Origin: BRH-c25 sp012519325
GTDB lineage: Bacteria > Bacillota > Clostridia > Lutisporales > Lutisporaceae
Reading direction: 5' to 3'
DNA: 64,000 nt
NCBI GenBank assembly: GCA_050950645.1
Contig: JBMNHZ010000009.1
Location: 372,001 to 436,000 of the forward strand
Shown: positions 18,349-27,966 of the stretch, in pieces
How the letters are laid out: each line of letters starts with the position of its first letter
Position numbering within the stretch: position 1 is the stretch's first letter
Program-made: the position numbers and the translations under genes
The notes under the pieces: model-generated
What the model saw: the letters and a program-made list of their open reading frames with translations, nothing else
The model's database searches: none
Told to the model about the DNA's origin: nothing

Positions 18349-19812
18349 GTGATTTGTATGATTGATATAATTGTAAATGAAAAGGATTTATCATTCAATA
18401 GGTTAGAAAAGGAAATTTATGCTTATGGATGCCAGATAGCTCGCGAAATTCTTAAAAGTGTTTTAGAAGCAATGGATAAGAGGCTTGCAGAAGAAAGAGA
18501 TAAATCAAAATATAGACATAGAGGAGGGAGGGACACATCAATAAAAACCCTTATGGGAGAAGTCGAATTTTCCCGTGTAATTTATGAAAGTAAAGATGAT
18601 GAAGGCAGAAAATCATTTATATATTTGTTGGATGAACTTTTGGGATTCGATACGATAGGGCTGATATCGACAAACCTGGCGGAAAAGATAGTAGAAAACG
18701 CCAGCATAACATCTTACCGTAATGCTGCAGATAATATAACTGAGCTAACGGGACAAAGTATCAGCCATGGCGGTGTATGGAATGTGGTTCAAGCTTTAGG
18801 GCAAAAGGTAAAAGAAAGTGAAACCGAACTGGCTAAAGCAGCAGAGAAGAATCAATTGTGTGGGGAAAAGGAAGTTCCGGTTCTTTTTGAAGAGGCAGAC
18901 GGGGTATATATAAATATACAAGGGAAGGACCGCCCGAAGTCAGGCAAGAAGCTTGAAATGAAAGTAGCCGTAGCATATGAAGGCTGGAAAGAAGTCAGCA
19001 AGAATAGATACGAACTGGTAAATAAAGTAGCCTGTGCAGGCTTTGAAGATATATCTGAGTTTTACAGAATAAAAGAAGCAATGATAGCAATGGAATACAA
19101 TGTCGATGAGATACAAATGAGGATACTTAATGGTGACGGAGCTGACTGGATAAAGCATGGTATAGATGATACAGTACATTATCAGCTTGATCCTTTCCAT
19201 AAAAATAAGGCAATACTGAAAAGTGTAAGGGATGCGGAACAAAGAAAAGCCATACTAAAACTTTTGAATAACAACGAAATTAATGAGACTTTAACATATA
19301 TTGCGGGATTAGTAAATAATGCAGAAGACGAAAAAGAGCAAAAGAAGCTTAAGGGATTATACTCATATTTTAAAGAAAACCGAGACGGCTTAATACCTTA
19401 CCAGGAAAGAGGGTTAGATATTCCAAAGCCCCCTTTAGGGATAGAGTACCGCAATCTCGGGACTATGGAACATCACATATGTGACATAATATCCCAGAGG
19501 ATGAAACATCGTAAAGCAAGCTGGAGTATCGAAGGAGCTAATAATTTAGGTAAGTTATTAGCTGCCAAGGCGAGTAAACGATTAAATGAGGTTGTTGAAA
19601 GGTTTTCAAAGATTGTATTACCGGAAGAAAAAACTGCGGAGATAATTCAGATACTAAGTGCATCGAAAGCTCCTAAAAAAGACGGGAAAGGTAAAGACGG
19701 GAATATACACAAGGGGCAAAGACCATTTACGAATTATCCAGTTACCAATGGGAGGAAAGCAATACGCAGCATGTTTGACATGAGAAATTTCACCGATTTA
19801 GTCTATAGGTAA
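18349..19812 (+). CDS. ISLre2-family transposase (UPF0236)
   Basis: 487 residues similar to ISLre2 transposases: N-terminal region with YRHRGGRDTSIKTLMGEVEFSRVIY, LSTNLAEKIVENASITSYRNAAD-like segments and QSISHGGVWNVVQALG; the middle has VLFEEADGVYINIQGKDR and ILNGDGADWIKHG; the C-terminus has GTMEHHICDIISQRMKHRKASWS. The frame is complete. MIDIIVNEKDLSF at 18358 is a likely start, after AGGAG at 18342-18346. Confidence 0.9.
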   Translation: MICMIDIIVNEKDLSFNRLEKEIYAYGCQIAREILKSVLEAMDKRLAEERDKSKYRHRGGRDTSIKTLMGEVEFSRVIYESKDDEGRKSFIYLLDELLGFDTIGLISTNLAEKIVENASITSYRNAADNITELTGQSISHGGVWNVVQALGQKVKESETELAKAAEKNQLCGEKEVPVLFEEADGVYINIQGKDRPKSGKKLEMKVAVAYEGWKEVSKNRYELVNKVACAGFEDISEFYRIKEAMIAMEYNVDEIQMRILNGDGADWIKHGIDDTVHYQLDPFHKNKAILKSVRDAEQRKAILKLLNNNEINETLTYIAGLVNNAEDEKEQKKLKGLYSYFKENRDGLIPYQERGLDIPKPPLGIEYRNLGTMEHHICDIISQRMKHRKASWSIEGANNLGKLLAAKASKRLNEVVERFSKIVLPEEKTAEIIQILSASKAPKKDGKGKDGNIHKGQRPFTNYPVTNGRKAIRSMFDMRNFTDLVYR

Positions 19813-19824
19813 TATAACTAAACA

Positions 19825-19989
19825 TAGCGTTTATGCCGCGAAAGCCTATTTACATGGGGTGGTACCCTCTGGTAAAATCTTGGCGGCGGAAAGACGCATA
19901 AAATATAGGCTAATTCCGCCTAAAAACAGGAGTCCAGAGGGTACAGGGGTCCCCATGTCAATAGGAACGTGGAATAAATGCGATCAAAT
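19825..19989 (+). repeat. Large imperfect stem-loop 3' of the ISLre2 transposase
   Basis: The arm around CCTATTTACATGGGG and GTACCCTCTGG (19848-19879) matches, in inverse orientation, CCAGAGGGTAC and CCCCATGTCAATAGG (about 19932-19965). Pairing extends outward (GCGTTTATGCCGCG with the GTGGAATAAATGCG side), and an inner stem pairs GGCGGCGGAA with TTCCGCC. It may be a structured RNA or an end structure of the IS. Apart from this hairpin and the IS end, 19813-20243 shows no gene. Confidence 0.7.
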
Positions 19990-20243
19990 TTACAAATACA
20001 TTTACAAAAAATTTGTATGAAGGAAAGTTGCCAACATTTACTTGACAGTAACCAATTATATCGCTTATTTTAGTGCCCGTGGAATTTTATGTTATAATAA
20101 TGTTATGTTTTATTGCCGATATATATGTTATGAAAAGATTTTGTGTTAAAGCAGTGGGCTTTTTGCGACATATGAATCAAGGGAAATATTTAGTTCGAAA
20201 CATATGGAATAATACGGGGAGAGGAAAGAACTGGAGGATTAGG

Positions 20244-20573
20244 ATGGATAGAAATGGAGACACTGAATTTAAGAGCATCAGCCTGCCGAGGCTTAACAAC
20301 CTTAAACCCAATATAGAGTCTACTGCTCTTAAGCTGATGGAAGAAGCAGGGGAATTGGCGCAGCTTATTGGAAAGTATAGAGGGTTGAACGGAGAAAACT
20401 GCATGATGGAAGAAAAGCAGTGTGTCGACAGAATAGCGGAAGAGCTGCTGGATGTGGCACAAGTGGCGATTTCAATGATGTTCGTACTGGAAGAAAGCTA
20501 TTCGATAGATATACAAAAGAAGGTTGAAGGTCATATCAGGAAGCTGGTAGGGAAAGGGTATATTAAGGGATAG
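20244..20573 (+). CDS. MazG-like nucleotide pyrophosphohydrolase family protein
   Basis: 109 residues, all-alpha. KLMEEAGELAQLIGKYRGL near the N-terminus and DRIAEELLDVAQVAISMMFVL carry the paired EExxE/ExxD metal motifs of the MazG-like superfamily, which hydrolyses NTPs to NMP and pyrophosphate. CTGGAGG precedes ATG 20244; the longer upstream frame (from 20073) is hydrophobic and unrelated. Substrate unknown. Confidence 0.8.
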   Translation: MDRNGDTEFKSISLPRLNNLKPNIESTALKLMEEAGELAQLIGKYRGLNGENCMMEEKQCVDRIAEELLDVAQVAISMMFVLEESYSIDIQKKVEGHIRKLVGKGYIKG

Positions 20574-20581
20574 AGGGTATT

Positions 20582-20626
20582 CCTTATGGGTCAGATACGA
20601 GTCACGAGATGCGAGATACGAGAGTT
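20582..20626. repeat. Short ACGAGAT-type repeat cluster, copy 1
   Basis: Several tandem near-copies of (G)ATACGAGA / ATGCGAGA between two genes. The same motif cluster recurs at 35583-35610. Both lie in non-coding DNA. No function visible. Confidence 0.6.
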
Positions 20627-20673
20627 GGGGTATTCCTGACAGGTCAAGTGTGAGAGGAGGGATAGATAGCAAT

Positions 20674-21255
20674 ATGATAAATGTGTTAGCCATCTATGGA
20701 AGCCATAGGAGAGGCCAGAACAGTGACATTTTGGTTGATAAGATTCTTGAGGGTATTGGCAGCAATGGGACAAGCACAGAGCGGGTATATGCCTCTTCAC
20801 AGAATATAAAGAACTGCACGGCCTGTGAGGGCTGCTACAAGCTGGGACGGTGTGTGATTGAGGATGAGATGCAAAAGGTTTATAAGGCTATTGATAAAGC
20901 CGATATTGTGGTCTCATCATCACCGCTGTACTTTTATTCAGTATCCTCGCATATGAAGAAGCTTATCGACAGGTGTCAGGCTGTTTGGGCAAGTAAGTAC
21001 AGGACAGGCAGCAGCCTGATATCAAAAAAGCATAGAATTGGTTATATTGTGTGCACTGCAGGAGAGCCTGAGAATAAAAGCCGTTTTGAATGTGCGGTAA
21101 AAGTTCTTGAGCTGTTTTACAAGTGCATAAATACAGAGCTTATAGGCAGTTTGCTTGTGTCAAATGTGGATATTCTGCATGTAAGGGACAGCGAGGATAT
21201 CCGGCAAAAAGCCTTTGAAGTAGGGCGCCTGCTGAGGAAAAATTCTCTTCTTTAA
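20674..21255 (+). CDS. NAD(P)H-dependent FMN reductase / flavodoxin-fold protein
   Basis: 193 residues starting MINVLAIYGSHRRGQNSDILVDK, the phosphate-binding loop of the flavodoxin-like fold (YGSHRRGQNS). The cysteine-rich ACEGCYKLGRCVIEDEM and the SSPLYFYSVSSHMKKLIDR segment are typical of clostridial iron-sulfur-flavoprotein relatives. GAGAGGAGG lies upstream. Physiological substrate not evident. Confidence 0.85.
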   Translation: MINVLAIYGSHRRGQNSDILVDKILEGIGSNGTSTERVYASSQNIKNCTACEGCYKLGRCVIEDEMQKVYKAIDKADIVVSSSPLYFYSVSSHMKKLIDRCQAVWASKYRTGSSLISKKHRIGYIVCTAGEPENKSRFECAVKVLELFYKCINTELIGSLLVSNVDILHVRDSEDIRQKAFEVGRLLRKNSLL

Positions 21256-21689
21256 GGGATGCCTGCAATTCATACATAGCATCAATGAAATTGGCTGTCA
21301 ATATATTACCAATGAGTTACTCACTTCTTTTATGAGCCATTGTATTCTCCATAAGGAGGTCCGCCTCCTCGGCAGTTGGTTTCTTTCCTTCCTCCATGTG
21401 ATTATATGCTTTGGTGTAATACTCCATAGTTTTATCATTTTTTTAAAATAGATATATATGCCGGTAGGGTTTCAAAATTGATGGTTTTCTTTTTGAAGGA
21501 ATTAATGGAAGGCTTGCCGAAATATGTTCAGACACCGAATCTGAGTATATCGCTGAAAAATTTGTTTGTTAATGCTGCAAGACCGGATGGGTGATGCAAT
21601 TATGGCAGCGAATTAAACCGGGAATAATTATCTTAAATTGGCAGGTAAAGCATAACTATTAATATAACACAAAGAAAGGAGATACAGTT
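21256..21689. other. Intergenic stretch with a small minus-strand ORF remnant
   Basis: 434 bp without a convincing gene. On the minus strand 21427-21317 reads a 36-codon frame (MEYYTKAYNHMEEGKKPTAE...) with no ribosome binding site; it could be a fragment of a decayed gene. An AAGGAGG-like start region for the downstream dehydrogenase lies at its right end. Confidence 0.4.
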
Positions 21690-22817
21690 GTGGGTTATGT
21701 CAATTGGTCTTATGATGTACTGAAAAAGTTTTGCAATGACGTTTTTACAAGCTTCGGCTTTTCGGCTGATGAGGCGCGGATCATTACTGATGTACTTCTT
21801 CTTTCTGATCTTTATGGCATAGAAAGCCATGGTATGCAGCGTATGGTACGATATCACAAAGGTATAGAAAAGGGCATGATCGACGTACATGCCAAGCCTG
21901 AGGTCGTGTTTGAAACACCGGTATCTGCTGTGATTGACGGACACGACGGTATGGGCCAGCTTATCGGGCACAAATCCATGGAGATTGCCATTGAAAAGGC
22001 AAAAAAAAGTGGTATGGGAATCGTCACCGTCCGCAATTCCAATCACTACGGAATCGCAGGCTATTATGCCAAAATGGCTTGTGATGCCGGACTTATAGGC
22101 TTCAGTTGTACAAATTCCGAAGCCATAATGGTACCTACCTTTGGAAGACTAGCGATGCTTGGATCTAACCCCATCGCTTGTTCAATGCCTGCAGAGCCTT
22201 ATCCATTTTTCTTCGATGCCTCTACAACGGTTGTGACGCGGGGCAAGCTCGAAATATATAATAAGCTTGGAAAGCCCCTACCTGAGGGCTGGGCCCTTGA
22301 TAAAGACGGATATCCGAGTTCCGATGCTCCTGATGTATTAAAAAATATTATTTCTAAAAACGGTGGAGGTATTATGCCTTTGGGGGGTAGTAACGAGATG
22401 CTGGGCAGCCATAAGGGCTATGGCTATGGCATAATCTGTGAGATATTCTCATCTATCCTATCTCTCGGGATGACTTCAAACTACTGCATGCAGGGTAAAA
22501 GGGGCGGCATTTGCCACGGCTTTGCAGCAATCAATCCTGCCATATTCGGTGATCCTGTTAAAATCAAGGAACATCTGTCACGTTACCTGCAAGAACTTCG
22601 TGATGCACCTAAGGCTGAAGGCCAGGGTAGAATCTACACCCACGGTGAAAAAGAAATTGAGGCTATGGCTGTACGCATGGATAAAGGTATACCCGTAAAT
22701 GATAATACTATGATTGAGATTCTTGATCTTTGTGAATTTTTAAAAATTGATTTCAGCAAGTATTTCGGAAGTTATTGTCCCAAAAAGACTAATTCCATGT
22801 TTGAAAACAACTATTAA
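21690..22817 (+). CDS. Ldh2-family malate/lactate dehydrogenase
   Basis: 375 residues. This NAD(P)-dependent oxidoreductase family oxidises 2-hydroxyacids such as malate, sulfolactate or ureidoglycolate. Conserved: DLYGIESHGMQRMVRY, the catalytic His in VRNSNHYGIAGYYA, FDASTTVVTRGKLE, and GSHKGYGYGIICEIFSSILS. GTG start after AAAGGAG. It is followed 32 bp later by malic enzyme, so the pair probably handles malate. Confidence 0.88.
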   Translation: MGYVNWSYDVLKKFCNDVFTSFGFSADEARIITDVLLLSDLYGIESHGMQRMVRYHKGIEKGMIDVHAKPEVVFETPVSAVIDGHDGMGQLIGHKSMEIAIEKAKKSGMGIVTVRNSNHYGIAGYYAKMACDAGLIGFSCTNSEAIMVPTFGRLAMLGSNPIACSMPAEPYPFFFDASTTVVTRGKLEIYNKLGKPLPEGWALDKDGYPSSDAPDVLKNIISKNGGGIMPLGGSNEMLGSHKGYGYGIICEIFSSILSLGMTSNYCMQGKRGGICHGFAAINPAIFGDPVKIKEHLSRYLQELRDAPKAEGQGRIYTHGEKEIEAMAVRMDKGIPVNDNTMIEILDLCEFLKIDFSKYFGSYCPKKTNSMFENNY

Positions 22818-22849
22818 TAGAAAACAGAGTAGAAAGGAAAATGTAAGAC

Positions 22850-24025
22850 ATGAATTATGCAAATGAATCTCTTAGACTACATGAGCAATGGAAGGGCAAG
22901 ATAGAAGTTATCGCAACTGTCCCCGTAGCAACCAAAGATGACCTCTCCCTGGCTTATACCCCTGGCGTTGCACAACCTTGCCTTGAGATTCAAAAGGACA
23001 TAAATAAGAGTTATGAACTGACACGGCGTCATAACTTGTGTTTGGTTGTAACTGATGGTACTGCAGTTCTGGGTTTGGGCGACATCGGCCCCGAGGCCGG
23101 CATGCCTGTTATGGAAGGCAAATGTGTTCTATTTAAAGCCTTCGGCGGTGTTGATGCTTTTCCTCTTTGTATTAAGAGTAAGGACGTAGACGAGATTGTC
23201 AACGCTATTTATTTGATTTCCGGTTCTTTCGGCGGAGTCAATCTCGAGGATATTGCCGCTCCCCGTTGTTTCGAAATCGAGAAAAAACTTAAGGAAAAGT
23301 GTGATATCCCTATCTTCCATGATGACCAGCATGGAACTGCTATTATCACCCTTGCCGGCCTAATCAACGCCCTGAAGGTGGTTAAGAAAAAGAAGGAAGA
23401 TGTTAAGGTTGTCATAAATGGTGCCGGGGCAGCTTCTATTTCAATTACAAAGCTTCTCTTATACGACGGTTTCCGGGATATCACCTTATGTGATCGCAGT
23501 GGAGTTATCTATGAAGGACGCAATAACGGCATGAACCCCATAAAGGAGGAGATTGCGAAAGTGACCAACCGGAATAATGAGAAAGGAACGCTGGCTGATG
23601 TATTGGCAGGCGCGGATGTCTTCATCGGTGTATCTGCTCCCGGTACAGTTACAGTTGATATGATAAAGACCATGAATCGTGACTCCATAGTATTTGCCTG
23701 TGCAAACCCGACCCCGGAAATTTTCCCTGATGATGCGAAGGCCGGCGGTGCAAAGGTCATATCTACCGGCCGAAGCGATTATCCAAATCAGATCAATAAC
23801 GTTCTGGCATTCCCGGGTGTCTTCCGCGGAGCTTTTGATGTACGGGCATCTGATATTAATGATGAAATGAAGATTGCTGCAGCCCGTGCACTAGCACGAC
23901 TTATATCCGACGATGAACTCTCACCTGAGTACATTATTCCAAAGCCCTTTGATCCTCGTGTCGGAAAGGCGGTTGCAGCTGCAGTAGCCAAGGCTGCAAG
24001 GGAATCAGGCGTAGCAAGGATATAA
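22850..24025 (+). CDS. NAD-dependent malic enzyme (oxaloacetate-decarboxylating)
   Basis: 391 residues; converts malate to pyruvate and CO2. Conserved: LAYTPGVAQPC with the Tyr, LGDIGPEAGMPVMEGKCVLFK, FHDDQHGTA (metal ligands), VINGAGAASISITKLL (nucleotide-binding fold), CANPTPEI and SDYPNQINNVLAFPGVFRGA. Short bacterial form without a phosphotransacetylase domain. Operon with the Ldh2-type dehydrogenase; the two could interconvert malate and pyruvate. Confidence 0.93.
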   Translation: MNYANESLRLHEQWKGKIEVIATVPVATKDDLSLAYTPGVAQPCLEIQKDINKSYELTRRHNLCLVVTDGTAVLGLGDIGPEAGMPVMEGKCVLFKAFGGVDAFPLCIKSKDVDEIVNAIYLISGSFGGVNLEDIAAPRCFEIEKKLKEKCDIPIFHDDQHGTAIITLAGLINALKVVKKKKEDVKVVINGAGAASISITKLLLYDGFRDITLCDRSGVIYEGRNNGMNPIKEEIAKVTNRNNEKGTLADVLAGADVFIGVSAPGTVTVDMIKTMNRDSIVFACANPTPEIFPDDAKAGGAKVISTGRSDYPNQINNVLAFPGVFRGAFDVRASDINDEMKIAAARALARLISDDELSPEYIIPKPFDPRVGKAVAAAVAKAARESGVARI

Positions 24026-24118
24026 GTAACTCATCCAAACCCTCCCGTTTCTTTTGGGGTTCTTAACAAAAACTCCGGTGAATATCATAAAATAAGTGAT
24101 ATTTTGGAGGTGCACAGG

Positions 24119-24853
24119 TTGAGGTTTTACATAATTGACATAAGCAAGGCTGCCAGATATATATTCAAGTTGGCATGGGTAGTGGCTTTGTTGATAGGTA
24201 TAGGACTTGTAGGCAAAAGTACTACTGCGGTATTTTCTTTTCCCATAAGAAGTACAGTTGTGGTAATAGATGCGGGGCATGGAGGAAGGGACCCGGGAGC
24301 ATCGGGCCGCAGCGGGATAACCGAAGAGGAGATTAACCTTAAGATTGCCCTTAAACTCCGGAGGCTCATAGAGCAGGGGGGCGGTACAGCCATTATGATA
24401 AGAGAGGATAATTCAGGACTCTATACTGAAGGAGGAAACATAAGGGGGACAAGAAAAAGCGAGGATCTTAAGAACAGGCATGCACTGATAAACAGCTGTG
24501 GGGCAGATGTCTTTATAAGCATACATCTGAACAGCTTTCCCCAGTCCCAGTATTATGGAGCCCAGACCTTTTATATGAAGAATGAGGAAAAATCCAAGAA
24601 GCTGGCCGAGAGCATCCAGAACGAGCTAATCAAGGTGCTGGACAGAGGAAATGAAAGAAAGGCTAAGGCTACTGATTCCATATATATTTTGAAAAACAAC
24701 AATATGCCGGGAGCACTTGTGGAATGCGGATTTCTTTCAAATCATGAGGAGGAACGGCTGCTGGATGACGAGCACTATCAGGAGAAGATCGCATGGAGTA
24801 TCTTTGTAGGCATCGTCAAGTATATGGAGAAGGAGAAGAAGGCAATTGAATAA
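24119..24853 (+). CDS. cwlD: N-acetylmuramoyl-L-alanine amidase CwlD
   Basis: 244 residues. An N-terminal signal-anchor segment (about residues 14-38) is followed by an Amidase_3 zinc domain: VVVIDAGHGGRDPGASG (His ligand), a Glu ligand region in EEEINLKIALKLR, ISIHLNSFPQ (His ligand) and ALVECGFLSNHEEE (catalytic Glu). CwlD makes muramic-delta-lactam in the spore cortex. TTG 24119 is chosen because GGAGGTG lies at 24106-24112, inside any longer frame. Confidence 0.88.
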   Translation: MRFYIIDISKAARYIFKLAWVVALLIGIGLVGKSTTAVFSFPIRSTVVVIDAGHGGRDPGASGRSGITEEEINLKIALKLRRLIEQGGGTAIMIREDNSGLYTEGGNIRGTRKSEDLKNRHALINSCGADVFISIHLNSFPQSQYYGAQTFYMKNEEKSKKLAESIQNELIKVLDRGNERKAKATDSIYILKNNNMPGALVECGFLSNHEEERLLDDEHYQEKIAWSIFVGIVKYMEKEKKAIE

Positions 24854-24916
24854 GAATGCGACTATGCCGCATTCTGAGGTTAATGACAAACCAGCATCAA
24901 ATTTTGGTGCTGGTTT
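24854..24916. terminator. Two hairpins between cwlD and the cNMP-domain gene
   Basis: Stem 1: GAATGCG (24854-24860) with CGCATTC (24868-24874). Stem 2: AAACCAGCA (24888-24896) with TGCTGGTTT (24908-24916), extended inward. The second can end transcription from both convergent genes. Confidence 0.65.
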
Positions 24917-24924
24917 GCTTCAGA

Positions 24925-26130
24925 TTATTTCATTTCGTGTTTTACATAGTATATCCTGTCCTGAGCCTGTTTGTTGTATACGGCGTTTCCTCCGCCCCTT
25001 CTTATTGCGGAATGGAATTGCCTTACAGCTTGATTGCGGTCGTTTTTAAGCAAATATAGCTCTCCCAATATGAGGCAGCACTGCTGATCCTGTTCGTCGG
25101 TCAACCTCGTCAGGGAGCTTCCGTACAATACATTGTAATAGTGCTCAAAAGCTTGATCTATTGCAATAGCATACATTTTCTCATCTCCGATGTCCTTATA
25201 AAGCCAGGACAGCTGAATCCAAATCCTTGCGCTTTTAAGAGGACCGGCATCCAGAGCTTTTGCACTATGCAGAGCCAGATAGTAAGCCGTAAAAACCTCA
25301 TCCAGCTTGCGGGGCTGGGAATACTTAAAAGCCAGCTTTTTGCGGATGGGGGCTGTTTTTTCCGTGAATGTCTTGCAGAGGTTGTCCATATGCTTGTCAA
25401 ACTCATGGGAATATCCGGCAAAGTAACAGCAAGGACATACCAGGATGTTATACCACAGAGGCTCAAATTCCTCATATCGATGTCTGAAATCGAAATCAAT
25501 CGACTTGAGCCTGAGCTTGGACTGGGATACAACCGGCAGCTCGAATTCCTTTCCGCATATGGGACAGGTTGTTTTTTTATTATAGATATAGAGAACATCC
25601 GTATCCGGGGATTCCCCTTCGTAAGTTCCATGTTCATCATGATACAGGATGCCTTTCAAATCTTCCGGGTTGGCGGCAGAAATGCATGGGGTGCTGTCTG
25701 ATAAAGCATCGTCTGAATCTGCCGGGGGTATGACATATTGACATCCCTTCTTTAAGCTGCTTAACTCTTCATCCAATGCCCTTATTCTCGAGCTTAAGCC
25801 TTTTAGCAGCTTAAATGCCATACTGTGCTGTTCAACTATAAATGCTTCAAAGTTATCCTTATTAACTGAAAGGGCTACTGTGTTTTCAACAGCTAAAGCA
25901 GTAGCAGTACGGGGCTCCCCCTCAAGCAGGGACATTTCTCCGAAAAAACCTCCTGCGCCAATGTCGCACAGCTTGATTTGGAGATTATCCTTGGATTCGA
26001 TGAAAATCGACACTCTGCCGGACAGGAGAATATACATATCGTTGCCGGTATCTCCCTCATGAAATATATATTCGTTTTCCTTAAAGGTTCTTACATTGCT
26101 TATATTCTTTAGCTTGTTAAGGTTGGACAA
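24925..26130 (-). CDS. Cyclic-nucleotide-binding domain protein with DUF2225
   Basis: 401 residues. Residues about 10-125 form a CRP-like cyclic-nucleotide-binding domain (FHEGDTGNDMYILLSGRVSIF, GGFFGEMSLLEGEPRTATA with the phosphate-binding cassette). After a linker, a DUF2225 domain has the zinc-type CPICGKEFELPVV and CPCCYFAGYSHEF, then a TPR-like C-terminus. No DNA-binding domain is seen. Probably a cytoplasmic sensor; the ligand is unknown. Confidence 0.85.
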   Translation of the reverse strand: MSNLNKLKNISNVRTFKENEYIFHEGDTGNDMYILLSGRVSIFIESKDNLQIKLCDIGAGGFFGEMSLLEGEPRTATALAVENTVALSVNKDNFEAFIVEQHSMAFKLLKGLSSRIRALDEELSSLKKGCQYVIPPADSDDALSDSTPCISAANPEDLKGILYHDEHGTYEGESPDTDVLYIYNKKTTCPICGKEFELPVVSQSKLRLKSIDFDFRHRYEEFEPLWYNILVCPCCYFAGYSHEFDKHMDNLCKTFTEKTAPIRKKLAFKYSQPRKLDEVFTAYYLALHSAKALDAGPLKSARIWIQLSWLYKDIGDEKMYAIAIDQAFEHYYNVLYGSSLTRLTDEQDQQCCLILGELYLLKNDRNQAVRQFHSAIRRGGGNAVYNKQAQDRIYYVKHEMK

Positions 26131-26296
26131 AACCGGTACCCCCTTAAAAGTATTATATGCTTTATTATACTATAAAGGAAATTACATATAAATAGAGGAA
26201 TGAGAAATAGCCAATAAGTGCTCGCTGTTATACAAGGCCAGTGCTCTGTAGGATGACTACAAATTTCAGATATGTCACATTCTTCATATTTTCTGC

Positions 26297-27715
26297 TTAT
26301 GACCCACCTTTTCTGATTGTAAAGTTATCCTCCAGCAGAGCCCAGTTCTGCGGGAAGGGATAGCCGAGAGCCCAATAACTGATGCCTCTCAGATTATAAT
26401 TCTTGACCGTATCGAATTTTGCCTGGGCGCTGCGGGCGTCCTCAAACCATACTTCGTGTGCTCTTCCCTGTGCATCCGTATACCGAAAGAACGGCGATTG
26501 GGTAACTGTATCATATTGTATTGTGGCGCCGTATCTGACAGCCCTTGACACAGCCTCCTGCACACTGAAGGTTTCGGCCTCCTGTCCCCAGGCGAAAGGA
26601 AGAAGCCAATCCCTTGCATAAATTTGAAAGCCCATAAAAATTTTTTCTCTGGGAATAACGGTAACTGCATAGTCAAGGACACGCCTGATCTGGTTTAGAG
26701 GTGAAATTGCCTGAGGAGGGCCCTTCCTCCAACCCCATTCATATGTCATCAGAATAACAAAATCAACTATCTTGCCGTGGGCTTCGTAATCATGGGCTTC
26801 ATACAGCAGTCCTGCTTGTTCGGCTCTTGTTTTCGGGGCTACTGCAGTAGATACAAAAAAGCCCTCCTGGTGCAAACGGGTTACTGCCTGCTGAAGAAAG
26901 CGGTTATAAGGCTCACGGTCAGCCGGAAGTACATTTTCAAAATCAACATTCAATCCTTTATACCCTTTTTCCTTCATTATGCTAATTACATTGGCAAGCA
27001 GCACTTCGATAATCTGGGAACTGTTCAGTACGACATGGGCAAGGTTTTCCCCCAAAGAAGTCGAAGTAAAATTTGTAATTGACATCATGGGTATAGCTTC
27101 TTCAACTCTGCCGGCTTGGATTGCAGGGACGTCATTAATGGTCTGAAGGCTTCCGTCTTCCCTGATCAAATAAGCAAAGGGGCTTAGATATGTCAGATGT
27201 TCACCGACCTCCTGAACAATCGGAACAGCATCTGCTCCCAAAATATAAATATAACCGTTTACATCGATTACAGGCCTTGGCTTGCGCGGGATAACCAGAA
27301 GGGTACCAGGATAAACAAGGTTTGCATCCTCAATACTGTTTATCTTTATCAAGTCATTTAGGGGAACTCCAAATCTTTGAGCTACCGACCACAACGTATC
27401 TCCGGGCTGAATCTGGTATCGGAGGGCAGGAATGTACAGTACAAGTCCGGGATATATGTTGTCCGGATTGGGAATTTGATTGTTCTGCAGGATTGCCTGA
27501 ACAGTGGTTCCATAAGACTGAGCAATTCTCCACAATGATTCTCCGGATACTACAGTATGAAAAATATCTTCTGTAGGGATGACTAAAGCTTGACCTATTA
27601 CCAACCTATTTGGATCAGGAAGCCCGTTGACATCTACAATTGATGCAGTTGAGACCCGGTAAAAATTTGCAATTTGCCATAGGGTTTCTCGCGGTTTTAC
27701 AACATGAATGAGCAT
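26297..27715 (-). CDS. LysM - GH18 spore peptidoglycan hydrolase (SleL/YaaH type)
   Basis: 472 residues. Three N-terminal LysM repeats (MLIHVVKPRETLWQIANFY, HTVVSGESLWRIAQSYG, YQIQPGDTLWSVAQRFG) cover about residues 1-150. A glycoside hydrolase 18 domain follows, with GLNVDFENVLPADREPYN (catalytic Glu) and TYEWGWRKGPPQAISP. SleL/YaaH proteins are N-acetylglucosaminidases that degrade spore cortex. A spore-coat or cortex location is inferred from the family. Confidence 0.88.
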   Translation of the reverse strand: MLIHVVKPRETLWQIANFYRVSTASIVDVNGLPDPNRLVIGQALVIPTEDIFHTVVSGESLWRIAQSYGTTVQAILQNNQIPNPDNIYPGLVLYIPALRYQIQPGDTLWSVAQRFGVPLNDLIKINSIEDANLVYPGTLLVIPRKPRPVIDVNGYIYILGADAVPIVQEVGEHLTYLSPFAYLIREDGSLQTINDVPAIQAGRVEEAIPMMSITNFTSTSLGENLAHVVLNSSQIIEVLLANVISIMKEKGYKGLNVDFENVLPADREPYNRFLQQAVTRLHQEGFFVSTAVAPKTRAEQAGLLYEAHDYEAHGKIVDFVILMTYEWGWRKGPPQAISPLNQIRRVLDYAVTVIPREKIFMGFQIYARDWLLPFAWGQEAETFSVQEAVSRAVRYGATIQYDTVTQSPFFRYTDAQGRAHEVWFEDARSAQAKFDTVKNYNLRGISYWALGYPFPQNWALLEDNFTIRKGGS

Positions 27716-27877
27716 AATACACCTCCTCGTTCACTAACAATATATGAAGAAAAATTTTCATTATGATAGCGGAATCCATTGACTGCTTGGGCATATTATG
27801 GATTTATAATATATTGATGTTTTTAGTTTACAAAAGAAGATATATCAATTATAATAATACCGTAGTGATTAGAACCG

Positions 27878-27953
27878 TGGCCCATTGGTCAAGTGGTTAA
27901 GACATCGCCCTCTCACGGCGGTAACAGGGGTTCGAATCCCCTATGGGTCACCA
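27878..27953 (+). tRNA. tRNA-Glu (CTC anticodon)
   Basis: Cloverleaf: acceptor TGGCCCA with TGGGTCA (27944-27950), encoded CCA at 27951-27953, anticodon stem TCGCC/GGCGG with loop CTCTCAC and anticodon CTC at 27912-27914, and T-arm AGGGGTTCGAATCCCCT. Reads GAG. A hairpin with a T-run (27967-27992) terminates it. Confidence 0.95.
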
Positions 27954-27966
27954 AATCAAGCTAAAT

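Larger units (their letters stand above)
18240..20040 (+). mobile_element. ISLre2-type insertion sequence (ends approximate)
   Basis: The transposase gene plus flanking non-coding DNA. A TTGGCAA-containing segment with CATACAAAT occurs on the left (near 18260-18312), and a matching inverted segment (AAATTTGTATGAAGGAAAGTTGCCAAC) lies near 20010-20036, which suggests the terminal repeats. The exact ends and target duplication could not be fixed by eye. Confidence 0.55.

Noticed and set aside
19810..20243. Extended N-terminus of the MazG-like protein from 20073
   Set aside because: The upstream part is a hydrophobic translation of the IS-adjacent DNA. ATG 20244 has a ribosome binding site and matches the domain start.
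24854..25060. Plus-strand frames overlapping the 3' end of the cNMP/DUF2225 gene
   Set aside because: They overlap the terminator hairpins and the well-supported minus-strand gene, and show no family features.
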